NCBI GenBank assembly: GCA_019775845.1
Contig: JADQAV010000014.1
Span: 186,001 to 250,000, forward strand
Length of the DNA: 64,000 nucleotides
Direction: 5' to 3'
From: Myrmaecium sp. VS I D KN 1
Lineage: Eukaryota > Ascomycota > Dothideomycetes > Valsariales > Valsariaceae
The notes under the pieces: generated by a model
Told to the model about the DNA's origin: nothing
What the model saw: the letters and a program-made list of their open reading frames with translations, nothing else
The model's database searches: none
Part shown: positions 12,310 through 21,700 of the stretch, piece after piece
Numbering within the stretch: position 1 is the stretch's first letter
Layout of the letters: every line of letters begins with the position of its first letter
Translations under genes and position numbers: made by a program

Positions 12310-13100
12310 GTCTGTTTCTTCCATAGAAGGGAACGGGAGAAGGCGAAGCGATCCTGCTGCTGCTATAGTCATTCCACAGGACTCTCCAATCGGAGACTCT
12401 TTCCTTTTTTTTAACCCCCTCACAAGATTTTCACACATGTTTTTGTTATTTCCCCACAAGCTGCGAAGCATCATCTTACGTGTGTGTGAGGGATGTGGCG
12501 TATATTTTGGCAAGGCGCATTTCCCCCTTTCCCTTTTTTTCACTCTCAATATACATTTGAGGTTGTCGTTGTAGTTGCCGATCCCGGGCATCTTGAGAAA
12601 AAGATTTACTACCGTTACTACTCCTCCTACTGCTGCTATTACTGCGTCTTGCTGCGATACTTGGCGATATGATGGATTGGTGATTTTGATTTTTGATCGT
12701 GATGGGGTGAAAGGGGTGGAGAAGTGGGGGGGAGGGGTGGTCGATTATGAATTCCCTCGTCAGACAAAAAGGTATACAGATTTCTTCTCTCCTTTTTCTT
12801 TTGTTTCCGTTGTTTTATGAAAAAAAGAAGGGATAGGGTACGTGTGTACGTTCCAAATGTCTTCTCCTTGTGTCCTCTGAGGTAAGGAAATGATGGAGCA
12901 TGAAGGAGAGGAGAGAAAGTGAGCACGATGCGAAAACCATCTCGCACGTGCTGTGAAGCTTGTATGATAGATACGGTATACATAGTCATCAGAGAACGCA
13001 CGTCTACTGATAATCCTACAGGGAGACATGGTTGTGTTTGTAAGAGACACGGGAAAAGGGCCTACGGTCTACAAGAATCTTTCAGATGACAGAGAACATG
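12310..13100. other. 3' flank of COT1, AT-rich
   Basis: This contains the likely 3' UTR of COT1 and probably the 3' end of the convergent minus-strand snoRNA host transcript. Poly-T and poly-A-like runs occur at 12405-12415 and 12820-12830. No ORF is supported. Confidence 0.5.
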
Positions 13101-13269
13101 TGCCAATTACAGGAGATACAGACAATGTGAACGAAAAGTGTTTATATTGTATTGGATTGCTCATTGTACATAAGGGTATCACTTGGTTCGAGCCAATTTA
13201 CAGGTCCTTTGGATGCCGTTAGCGATGAAACCGGACAAAGAACGACAGACTTGATGATAGGATGAGATA

Positions 13270-13358
13270 TCGGTTCAGTTCTCCAAGGTGATGTATTTAT
13301 CAGCAAAGGGCAAAAGCCCTCAGGAAGAACACAGCGATACATGAGATCATCATGCAGT
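13270..13358 (-). ncRNA. Box C/D snoRNA candidate A (dual guide: 5.8S and 25S rRNA)
   Basis: On the minus strand: C box ATGATGA (13353-13347), D' box CTGA (13323-13320), D box CTGA (13278-13275), inside the intron 13400-13207. The 14 nt before D' (TCGCTGTGTTCTTC, 13337-13324) are antisense to the conserved 5.8S segment GAAGAACGCAGCGA with one G-U pair; the D+5 rule points to the A after GAAG, the residue equivalent to plant 5.8S Am47. The 13 nt before D (TCACCTTGGAGAA, 13291-13279) are antisense to the 25S segment TTCTCCAAGGTGA; D+5 points to the C in TTCTC. A small GGGC-TTTT-GCCC hairpin separates the two halves. A terminal stem is not obvious, so the ends are approximate. Confidence 0.8.
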
Positions 13359-13605
13359 GAGGGGAGGGACAGTGTAGGGTACGGTGATAGGGTTGCTTAC
13401 CATTGTATCACCTCGTGACGAGAGTGAGTTCGGACATCGATTACCTGTCGGGGGCGAAGTTGTCAGCAACGATGCCGCCAAAGTAGCGCGTGCATGTCAA
13501 GTCATGCTTCAACTTGAAGGGGATCATCTAGAATCAGGCTTTAGCATGCAATTAGCGATTGATTACACAACCGTGTGGGTCGTGAGAAAGGACAAACATA
13601 CCTCA

Positions 13606-13701
13606 TTAAATCAGAATTTTCAGTGTTATACGTTCATATCCTTCTACCGTCGTTACAGGTAGAAGGATCAAACAGTGTGAATAAGTTGTTCATCATCTTA
13701 G
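13606..13701 (-). ncRNA. Box C/D snoRNA candidate B (target unknown)
   Basis: On the minus strand: C box ATGATGA (13696-13690) and D box CTGA (13614-13611; another CTGA at 13623-13620), within the intron 13766-13539. A perfect 11-bp stem with 9-nt loop (ATCCTTCTACC at 13668-13658, GGTAGAAGGAT at 13648-13638) fills the middle, as in C/D snoRNAs with an internal extension. I could not match the sequence before either D box to an rRNA segment from memory. It is supported by position in the same host as candidates A and C. Confidence 0.55.
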
Positions 13702-14115
13702 AGATGATCCCCGGGAGTAAAGATGTTGCGTGCGTAGCAAACAGAAGGTGTACGGAAGTAAATTACCTTTTCTGTTCCACGTTAGCATCCGCGATCCCGT
13801 AGCGAAAACCAAAAGGCTGCAGCATGCAACAAAGGCCACGTTGTGGATCTGCTGACGAGTTCTCAACAAGCACTTCCCCAAGTCGACACTCCACAAGGTT
13901 TGTACGCCTCGCTATGGAAGAGTGCCGGTTGAGGAGTACGCAGTCTGTCCGCCCGTTCGTTCAAGTCTTCTTCATGTCGATCGTGACGGTGATTGGGGGA
14001 AAGAGGGAGAGGTTGAGGAAGGAGGAAAAGCAGGAAGTTGTAGTACCTATTACGATCATTTGATGTCAGCCAACGGAACCATGACTTGAGAATGTCGCAA
14101 TGGTGGAAATGAGAT

Positions 14116-14212
14116 AAAAGTCAGACAAGGCTGAAACTTGATTAAGACAGGATTCAACAGCTTGTGTTATGTTCGAGGAATGCCTTTCCGGTGTCATATA
14201 TCATCACGCGAA
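14116..14212 (-). ncRNA. Box C/D snoRNA candidate C (snR41-like, 18S guide)
   Basis: On the minus strand: C box GTGATGA (14207-14201) and D box CTGA (14124-14121), inside the intron 14259-14047. The guide AAGTTTCAGCCTTG (14139-14126) is a perfect 14-nt antisense to the universally conserved 18S segment CAAGGCTGAAACTT, ending one base before the D box. The D+5 rule selects the first G of the AAGG in that segment, the site methylated as Gm1126 in yeast under the direction of snR41. The second snR41 target (A541) is not clearly matched here. No strong terminal stem was seen, so the ends are approximate. Confidence 0.8.
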
Positions 14213-14884
14213 GGGAGGAGATGTCGTAAAACACGAAAAGAGAACGATGAAGAACATACCTTGAACATAAACATAGCCGTCGTCAAGTCGCCAAACACAT
14301 CATCTCGCAATCTGCAAAAACCGCTGATCTCATCCTGGTGAAATCATTAGCCCACATCCCCTCAAAACATACACACAGTCCATGTGAGCAAATGCGAGAG
14401 CAAGATGTTCCATCTGTGTAATTCTAGAGTTTGTAAAAAGTCCTGCACGATGCTATTGGAATTGGTGGATGATCTTCCTCTGGAACATAAAACCCGTCGC
14501 TCTCAAAGGACGAAGAGGAATAACCCGGAAAGAAGAGGAAGGACTTACGCAAAGAGTGATGAGAGGGGGGCACAGAAGATGCCCCCCCTTGCCTCTCAAA
14601 CCATGTGAAGCGCGCGGCCGGCGCGCGACAGGACATGGGTTGAAAGGCGCAGTGCGATCATGGTAGTGAGGGAGTGAAGTGGGAGGGTAGGTTTGCAGCG
14701 GAAGCTCGAGAAAAATATACTTGCGGTGCCAAGACGCTAGCGAAGGTGGACCTCCCGCTCGTCGGAACATCATTGCAAGCAAACCTCCGTGATGGAGCAA
14801 ACAGTACGACGAAGTACCCATAATTGCGGATAAACTTTCTTTTTGTCTTTCATTAAACGCCATAGTGGTAGGTATCTACATATC

Positions 14885-15231
14885 AGGGCCTGTTTACTCA
14901 AACCTACTTCTTGCGCGAATTTTTCAGAAATTACTTCAAGTAGTAGAAGAAGTAGGGGGTGTTTACTCCAGATTTCAGAATTTCTGCAAGTTAAAGTAGG
15001 CCAGAAGCTAGATTATGGGCCTACTCGCGTAAGGCCCTTGTAATAGGGAAGGTTAGCGTATGTAGCGTAGAATTACCTACTTCTCCCTGAAGTAGCCCTC
15101 GAGCTGCTGTTTGAAAAACGCTGCGAAACTGGCTGCGCACGGGTCCTGACCCCCCTGCTGCAGAAATCACTAGTTTCGCGCCGGCCTTCCAGCAGTAGCT
15201 TTTGAGAAGTAGGTTTGAGTAAACAGGCCCT
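14885..15231. mobile_element. MITE with perfect 27-bp terminal inverted repeats
   Basis: The ends are exact inverted repeats of 27 bp: 14885-14911 begins AGGGCCTGTTTACTCAAACC and 15205-15231 is its reverse complement. The 6-bp direct repeat CATATC flanks both ends (14879-14884 and 15232-15237); an 8-bp duplication with one mismatch (hAT-like) fits if the outer A/T is excluded. The 347-bp body has no ORF but a second TGTTTACTCC at 14960-14969 and repeated GAAGTAG motifs. It is a non-autonomous DNA transposon; the intact TIRs suggest recent insertion. It lies 71 bp past the AKR stop codon. The superfamily is undecided. Confidence 0.85.
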
Positions 15232-15302
15232 CATATCATGAACAAGGTCGTTACACAATCCTCCTCGTCGCGTCCTTCTTCCCACGCGCATCCCTCACGC
15301 TT

Positions 15303-16297
15303 TTACTTCTGCTTCCCGTCGAGGTCGGTGAAGAAGTTGTACCGGAAGTCCTCGGACGAGTCGTTGAAGCGGATCTTCTTGTCGATGCTGTCGATCTTCT
15401 GGACGTCCGCGGCCTCGAGCTTGAAGTCGCCCTCGAAGTTCTGCTTGATCCGGTGCTCGGTCTTGCTCTTGGGGATCACCGAGTGACCGCGGGCGATGCC
15501 CCACGCCAGCGCGACCTGCGCGCCCGACTTGTTGTACTTCTTCCCGATCTCGTTCAGCACCGGGTCCTCGATCAGCTTGCCGATCTTGCTGCCGTAGATC
15601 TCGTTCTGGTTGCCGAAGGGGCTGTAGTGGGTGATGTGGATGCCCTTGCTCTTCTGCCACTCCGTGAACTCCTTCTGCTGCAGGTAGGGGTGGCACTCCA
15701 GCTGGTGGACGGCCGGGACGACCTCGGCGTGCTCCAGCAGCCGCTCCAGCTCAGCCCGGCTGAAGTTGGAGACGCCGATCGCCTTGGCCTTGCCCTTCTT
15801 GTAGACCTTCTCCATTGCCTTCCAGGTGTCGACGTAGTCGGTGTCGCCGGGGATGACCTTGCCATCCTCCCCCTTGGGGAAGAGCTCCTTGCTGCGAGCG
15901 AATGCGGACGGCCAGTGAATCAAGTACAGGTCGACGTAGTCCAAGCCAAGGTCCTTGAGCGAGGCATCCAGCGCCGGCTCGACGTCGTCGGGGTGGTGTG
16001 CGTTGTTCCACAGCTTGGTGGTGACGAAGAGCTCCTCACGAGGGATGCCCGACTTCTTGATGGCCGCACCGACGGCGGGCTCAGTGCCGTACCTGCGCTG
16101 CCGTTAGCATCCTGAGGTTGTCGTTGATGAAGATGATGAAGCCGCACTCACACTCTGGCAGTATCGATGTGGCGGTAGCCAACCTTGAGGGCCGTGGTAA
16201 CCGCGGGCTCCTGAGCATCCGCATCCTGCCACGTTCCGAAACCCAAGGCGGGGATCTCAGCACCAGTGTTGAGCTTGAAGGTCGTCCTAGCAGCCAT
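15303..16297 (-). CDS. Aldo-keto reductase (GCY1/glycerol dehydrogenase-like)
   Basis: Two exons, 16297-16152 and 16092-15303, with a 59-bp intron (GTGAGT...GCGCAG), give 311 residues. The start ATG at 16297 begins [23 protein letters not shown]. The AKR fold and catalytic tetrad are visible: Asp in GYRHIDTA, Tyr in VYGTE, Lys in VTTKLW and His in LYLIHWP. The cofactor-binding part includes [30 protein letters not shown] and the NADP-typical [11 protein letters not shown]. These enzymes reduce aldehydes or oxidise polyols with NADP(H) in the cytosol. Close relatives are yeast GCY1/YPR1 and fungal NADP-dependent glycerol dehydrogenase, but substrate cannot be read from sequence alone. Complete and typical in length. 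Confidence 0.95.
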
Positions 16298-17963
16298 GTT
16301 GGATGTGTTGGATGTTGTCGTAATGCGCAAGAAAGGATATAAAACCGACGAAGAAGGGCACAGTAGTAGAGAGTCGAGCAATGGGAATCCTTAACAAGAG
16401 AAAGATAAATCCAAAATCGAAGAGAGGGAAAGGGAGAGGGGAAGACGTCCAGCTCTTTTTAAAACCCCCCAAAAAACCCGCGGTGACGTAAATCCATCAT
16501 GACAAGAAGAAGCTTCACGAAACCCATTTTTTGTGGTTCCTTCCCCCCCCTCCCCATCAAACCATCAACATCATACATCCCACGAATAACGTGACAGCTG
16601 TGGACACCCCTCGATTAGCCGGCAGTTGAACATCGTATTGATGAAGCGGCGGGGCACAGCAACAGCCGAATGACGTTGAAGATCGAGGGGGAGGATGGAC
16701 GGCGATGAATAAGCGGGGTGGACCGCCGGGAACCCCGCCACGCCCCTCATCCCGCCCTCCTTCACCACCATTCACCCATCTAGGTACCTACACACTACAT
16801 AGGTACCTACACACGGAGTAACAAACCTCAAAAAACCCCTCGATTGACCCTTCGCCGCCGCAGTATTTCTCTCCTATTCCCTTTCCTCCCATCCAAATGG
16901 GAAGACACAACAACCATGAGGCGTCGAGAGGCGGTAGGCAGTAAGGTAGTAGAGGTGGGCAGTGAGGTGGTAAATCGATGTAGGCGCGTACCCAGGAAGG
17001 CAGGTAGATGGGTCACTACAGTATCCAGCAAGGTAGGTATGTCGTTGTCTCCTCCTTCCCCTCTCGCTCTTCCGCTCACACCACACCACCATAACCCCCC
17101 ATCCCCCATCCTTTCCACAACCCATCTCCGCCCAAATCACCATCCCTTTTCTACCTACAAACATATCACTGCCTGGGGGACACTACCTGCGGGAGTAAAC
17201 CAGAGAAGATAGGTAAGCGATGATTTCTATTCCTATCCGCTATCAGAACCGATTCGGATTATGAAAGGAAAGGAAAGGAAGAGAAGGAGTTTCAGCAAAG
17301 AAGTACAAGCAAAACGGAAAAAGGAAAGAAAAAGGGGAAAGGCCAGCGAGCAGCATTCCTCGCCCGAAGCACATCTAGCTCGCTCGGAATTACCTCCTCC
17401 GAAATGGGGTATAAAAACAACAAAAAACCGTTCTTTTCCCTCCTGAATTGTTTCATCGCTTTCGCCGTGGACGGGTCGTGATAAAGAGAAAAGGAAAAGA
17501 GAAAAGAAAGAAACCCTTCCACACACATTCTCTCTCTCTGATGTTCCCTTCTTCTCTTTCCAATCAATTCCTCTTCCTCCAATGTATCCTTCCTTTTCCG
17601 CTCACCTCACTGCGATGCGAACGCGACTCGCGCGCTCCTGGTGCGAGAAGGGAGAGGGATAGAATGAAGAGAGGGTAGAAAGACAAAGGGAACGGAGGAA
17701 ATCGAAAGAAAGCCAGTGGTTTCTCCTTCGCTCTCAACCGGATATGGGGTATATCAAAGAAGACAAGGCTCGAAAGGGTGAAAGAAGTGCTACAAGAGCA
17801 AAAGAAAAAAGAAAGGCAAGGAAAGAAAGTGAAATCGGTCTGCATTGTGGAGAGAAAAAGGTGTGCTCCTAGGGTGATGGGATATCACCATGTCTCCTCC
17901 AATTTATTCATCGAAACGAATCCGTTCATCGTCCGCACGGCGAACCGATCAATCGCGCAAGCT
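16298..17963. other. Intergenic; promoter of the AKR gene
   Basis: No supported gene. Near-palindromic TAGGTACCTA motifs occur twice (16781-16808) separated by an ACACAC spacer. The plus strand is purine rich from 17270 to 17340 and 17480-17830. The proximal AKR promoter lies within about 200 bp of 16298. Confidence 0.5.
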
Positions 17964-18799
17964 CTAAAGAGCGAGCAAGCCGGCGACAACAGCGACGGCG
18001 CCGGCGAAAGCGCTGCCGACGATGGCCTGGGGCGCGGAAGCGGAGCCCTCCTGGGTGTTGCTGGAAGCGCTGGCGGCAGCGGCGCTGACGACGGCGGCAC
18101 CGGTGGATTGAGCCGCGCCCTTGGACAGGGTCGCGCTGTGGAAGGTGGAGTTCAGTCCGACATAGGAGCTGAGGGTGCCGACGGAGACGTAGCCGGTGGG
18201 GACGGCGCCGCTCGGGAGGTAGCTAGGCTCCTTGAGCTCGAGGGTTTGGGTCAAGCTGGAGGTCGGGACCGTCGAGGAGGACGGGGTGGGAGTCGGAGTG
18301 GGAGTCGGAGTCGGCGTCGGCGTCGGCGTCGGCGTGGGAGTCGACGAGGACAGTGGGACGGAGGAGGAGGTCGCGATCGAGCTGCTGCTGGCGGACGTGG
18401 TCGTCGGGTCGGCTTGCAAGTAGGACTTGAGGTCGGCCGGCAGAGCCGAGTACCACGCCGGAGTTTCGCCCGCGCTGAACTCGGAGGCGACGATGGTGGC
18501 GACCTCGCTGGGGCTGCTGACGGCGATGGACAGCAGGGACAGCGGGAGGGCGGTCGCGAGGACGGAACCGATGGAGGCCATGAGGCTGAAAGCCCGTCAG
18601 CGAACGCCGGTCTCCGGTCTCACCTCGTATTCGCCACGACCACGCCAAACTAGGGCGGCGGCGGCGGTGGCGGTTGAGGTTCAGCTAAAGAAGAGTTCAC
18701 TTACGCATCCGTCGTCTCCCTCTTCTCCACCTCCGCATTCTCGGGAGCCGCCATGGCCATGGCCGACAGGGCCAAGACGGTGAGGTGCTTGACTTGCAT
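17964..18799 (-). CDS. Secreted, probably GPI-anchored Ser/Thr-rich surface protein
   Basis: Two exons, 18799-18705 and 18585-17964, flank a 119-bp intron (GTAAGT...TTTCAG) and give 238 residues. Exon 1 supplies a signal peptide (MQVKHLTVLALSAMAMAA) and a Kex2-like EKR; without it the gene looks like a shorter ORF starting at 18581. Then comes a motif seen in fungal GPI proteins, PAWYSALPADLKSYL (about residue 73), a Ser/Thr-rich segment with about ten Thr-Pro repeats, and a hydrophobic end (AIVGSAFAGAVAVVAGLLAL) after a Ser/Ala stretch, as expected for a GPI-attachment signal. It is likely O-glycosylated and wall or membrane bound. Function is unknown. Confidence 0.82.
18285..18342 (-). repeat. 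Thr-Pro coding hexamer repeat
   Basis: An imperfect hexanucleotide array (ACTCCGACTCCC-type on the coding strand) encodes about ten Thr-Pro units in the surface protein. Because the unit is in frame, length changes alter only repeat number. Confidence 0.8.
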
Positions 18800-21700
18800 G
18801 GTGACTGACGATCCAAATGGAAGAAAAAAAGTGGTAACGAACGTGGGTGGTTGATTGACGCGATCAACGGTGGGGGGCAGGTTTCTTTAAACGAGCGTGA
18901 GTACGGCAGTGAGCGCGAGAGAAGAAAGAGAAAGTAAAGGAGTGGGATGCGCTGAAGAAGCAGTAGGTCGCAGCGTGTGCGCGCGCGAAACGAGCGGAAA
19001 CGAGGGCGTCGACGCAGTCGTTGTTTTGAAAGGAAGGACGAGGGTCAGTTGTTGGTCAGTTGGTCGGCCTGTCAGTCGCACACACAACCGGAGGGGAACA
19101 CGTTGGACAGGGGTGGGCGGGTGGTAGCGGGGGGGAACCCGTTGGGTAAATATTGGCAGAGAGAGAGGCCGCAAAAGCGCACGCATCGCCGACGCTTCAC
19201 AGGGCACTACTAGTCGAACGGAATACAAGCACAACGTTTCCAAGGCACGACCTACTACCTAACCGTGGCAGATGACGACGGCAATGGGGAATCGTTAAGG
19301 AAGTTTGTGGTGGTACCTCAGGCTTACAGTGTTCGGGAAATGAGGAAGTTGGGACAGGGAAATTGCACGTCGACGCTTGCTTACCCTACGTGGTTTAGTG
19401 CCCGTGTGACACCCCTTCGGGACTAGGCTGGAAGGGGAAGGTGTGCCTGGATTGTGCCCCCCTTGTGCCCCCCTTGTGCCTTGTGGCGCCTTGTGTCTGA
19501 CGCAGGTACCCTTCTGTGCCTCACCACCTCGTCCATCCATCTACTCAGCCATCTAGGGAGCATTAAGCGATCACTCAATCAATCAATCGCTTCACATTCA
19601 CATCTCAACTCGGGCCTTTCATGCAAATCCGGCACGTCTTCCCGTGGGCTATCGTCTGCATTTGGACCGGCCCGAAAGAAAGACCAGAAGAAACAAGAGA
19701 ACCCCTTATCTGCATCTCACCGTCAACCTACCATGGAGTCCTAGTATCCTAACCGAACTCACAAATATATATGAGCTGAACGCCCACATCCACATCAACA
19801 GCAGCAGCAGCAGGAAGGCAAAGGCCAACAACCAACACGCTCCTAGCTACAAAAGTCCATGCCATGCCTTCCACATCGCATGCGTCGCAACGCATGAACA
19901 CCCAACCAGGATATCCCACCCAAGCGACCCCCTTTTTCTACGAAAAGGGGATGATAGAAAGGAGGCCCGAGCCCAGGCCTCGGCCTCGATCCCGGCGGTA
20001 AATGCTCCTCTGGCGTGCGTGCAGACTGTGATTCCGTGCTGTGCCCTACCTACATAGCCCTACCGAGTACATACTCTGTCGCTTCGTCGCTGCTTCGCTC
20101 CGAAGTCGGAGAACTGCGAAGTCTGATAACAGATGCGTGAATCCCCCTTGGACACACCCGCCATGTGATCCTACTCTCATCGTCGCTACCATTCTCTCTT
20201 TCTCTCTCTACATCAACTTCGACTTCATCTTCGAAAAGAAGGGACGCAGGTGAGGACGAACGCATGGAGCAGGAGCAGGTGCACCGCAGAACAGGGCAGG
20301 CACAACGGAAGGAAAGAAAACGTGAAAAGCCAGCCGTAGAGGAGCAGAAGCAAACCTATCGTCGGACCAGATGATCTGATATGTTATACTATACGATATA
20401 CAAGTAATAAGACACCGATATACATAGTAATTAATAATGATACCCTAAGCTCCTCCTGCACGTCAAGTCCAATCCCAAGTCCAGGTCTAATCGTAACTCC
20501 AATTCCAAGTCTAATTCTAACTCCAAGTCCCAAGTCTAAGTTCCATCCCAGGTCGAAAGAATAATAAGTGAAAAGGCAAAGTAAAACAAAAGGGGGGGTA
20601 TCCGCGCGCAACTCGCTACGAAAGAAGAGTCGAATAGACAGAGCGAGCTACCGAAGCACACCACAAAATAAGACGCAGCAAGGAGGACGAAGAGGTAGTG
20701 GTGGAGTAAAAGGACGAGGTCACATACAGTATTATAGTAATGCCTAACACCCTACCAACCGAACCACTCCACTCCACCCAGCCAGCCCAAACTAACAACC
20801 CGGCACAAAAGCACGATAAGCATAAGGAAGAAAGGATGATGATGATGAAGAAGCATCGGTCTAAATCAGGTATCTTCCGGGTGAGCAAGAGAATAACGAA
20901 GAGAGAAGGAGAGGCACGACACAACGCTGCAGCGGAGCGAAAAAGAAAAATCTCCATACATTTGATAGTACGGGAAGAAGAGGTGAGAACGGGAATTTCC
21001 ACGTTCGCTCGATTCAGAGAAAAAAAAGTGTACAGAGGCAGGCAGGCAGGCGAATATAAGAAGGAGAAGAGTAATATCCACAGCTACAGCAACAACAGTA
21101 GCAACAGCAGTAACTAAAAAAGGCCACTCCGAGATAAAATAATAAAGGTTTGGGGGTATGAAGCGCGCGTGCAAAGTCGAAGCGAAGAACACAGAAGCGA
21201 AGCAAAGATGTTACAAAGAAAAGAACGATAATAAGTACGCACGCACGCGGTAAGAGGTACTCACTTTCCACACACACATATAATAAAAAAAAAACTCCGC
21301 CCACGAAGAAGAAGGAGGAGGGGTAATAAAGAGTAGACAATAAACAGAACCATAGAACGGAGAAAACACCCACCCACCCAGATTTAGATAGCCACCCGTA
21401 GATATAAAATCCAAACAAAACCGTTTCCTCCCTGAAGAAGTAATCCGCAGCTTTCGCTAGGAGATACGCTAGATAAGAAAATTGAAAAAAGAAGAAGGGG
21501 GTAGTCGAAGATCTGGAGAAAGAAAAAGAGAAAAAAAAAACGCCCCGAAGATAAGTAAAATAAGCAAAGATCAAAGACTCCGAATATCCTCCCGCACTCC
21601 GCAAACGCTTTCCCGACGAAATAATTTTTGGTGATGGTGATGAAAACAACAACATTTTTCTTTAACACAAAAAACTTTGCAAATACAGCAGCCGTCAGTC

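Larger units (their letters stand above)
13100..14690 (-). ncRNA. Probable multi-intron snoRNA host gene (non-coding)
   Basis: On the minus strand a chain of good splice sites can be read: GTAAGT at 14548 to CACCAG ending at 14335; GTATGT at 14259 to GTAATAG ending at 14047; GTAATT at 13766 to CTAAAG ending at 13539 (or TTCTAG at 13528); GTAAGC at 13400 to CCAAAG ending at 13207. Branch-like CTAAT, CTGAC, CTAAT and CTAAC precede the acceptors. The last three introns (about 190-240 bp, longer than most introns here) each contain one box C/D snoRNA candidate, two with rRNA-matching guides. The exons between them hold no convincing long protein frame. One intron per snoRNA in a non-coding host is a known fungal arrangement. 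Ends of the transcript are guesses; a TATA-like stretch lies near 14712-14718. Confidence 0.62.

Noticed and set aside
13141-13200. TTGGCTCGAACCAA hairpin resembling a T arm
   Set aside because: No acceptor or anticodon arms fit around it, so it is not a tRNA.
13638-13668. Nine-base complementarity between snoRNA candidate B and the 3' end of 18S (GAAGGATCA)
   Set aside because: Lies inside the strong internal hairpin and is not next to a D box; too short to claim a target.
13693-13896. A minus-strand frame reading LWSVDLGKCLL...ATGSRMLTWNRKG that looks faintly like a WD repeat
   Set aside because: It lies across an exon and the snoRNA-B intron of the host, has no neighbouring repeat or start context, and ends quickly. 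Most likely chance.
14260-14334. Host exon reading DEISGFCRLRDDVFGDLTTAMFMFK with a good donor after it
   Set aside because: Open in one frame, but following exons do not continue a protein-like frame, so a coding gene was not called.
16781-16808. Repeated TAGGTACCTA motifs, also scattered near 26.6 and 27.6 kb
   Set aside because: Short palindromic motifs common in promoters of these fungi; no terminal repeats or ORF to suggest a transposon.
21014-21655. 213-codon minus-strand frame rich in Phe, Tyr and Ser, resembling membrane helices
   Set aside because: It is the shadow of a purine-rich strand; hydrophobicity is a composition artefact.
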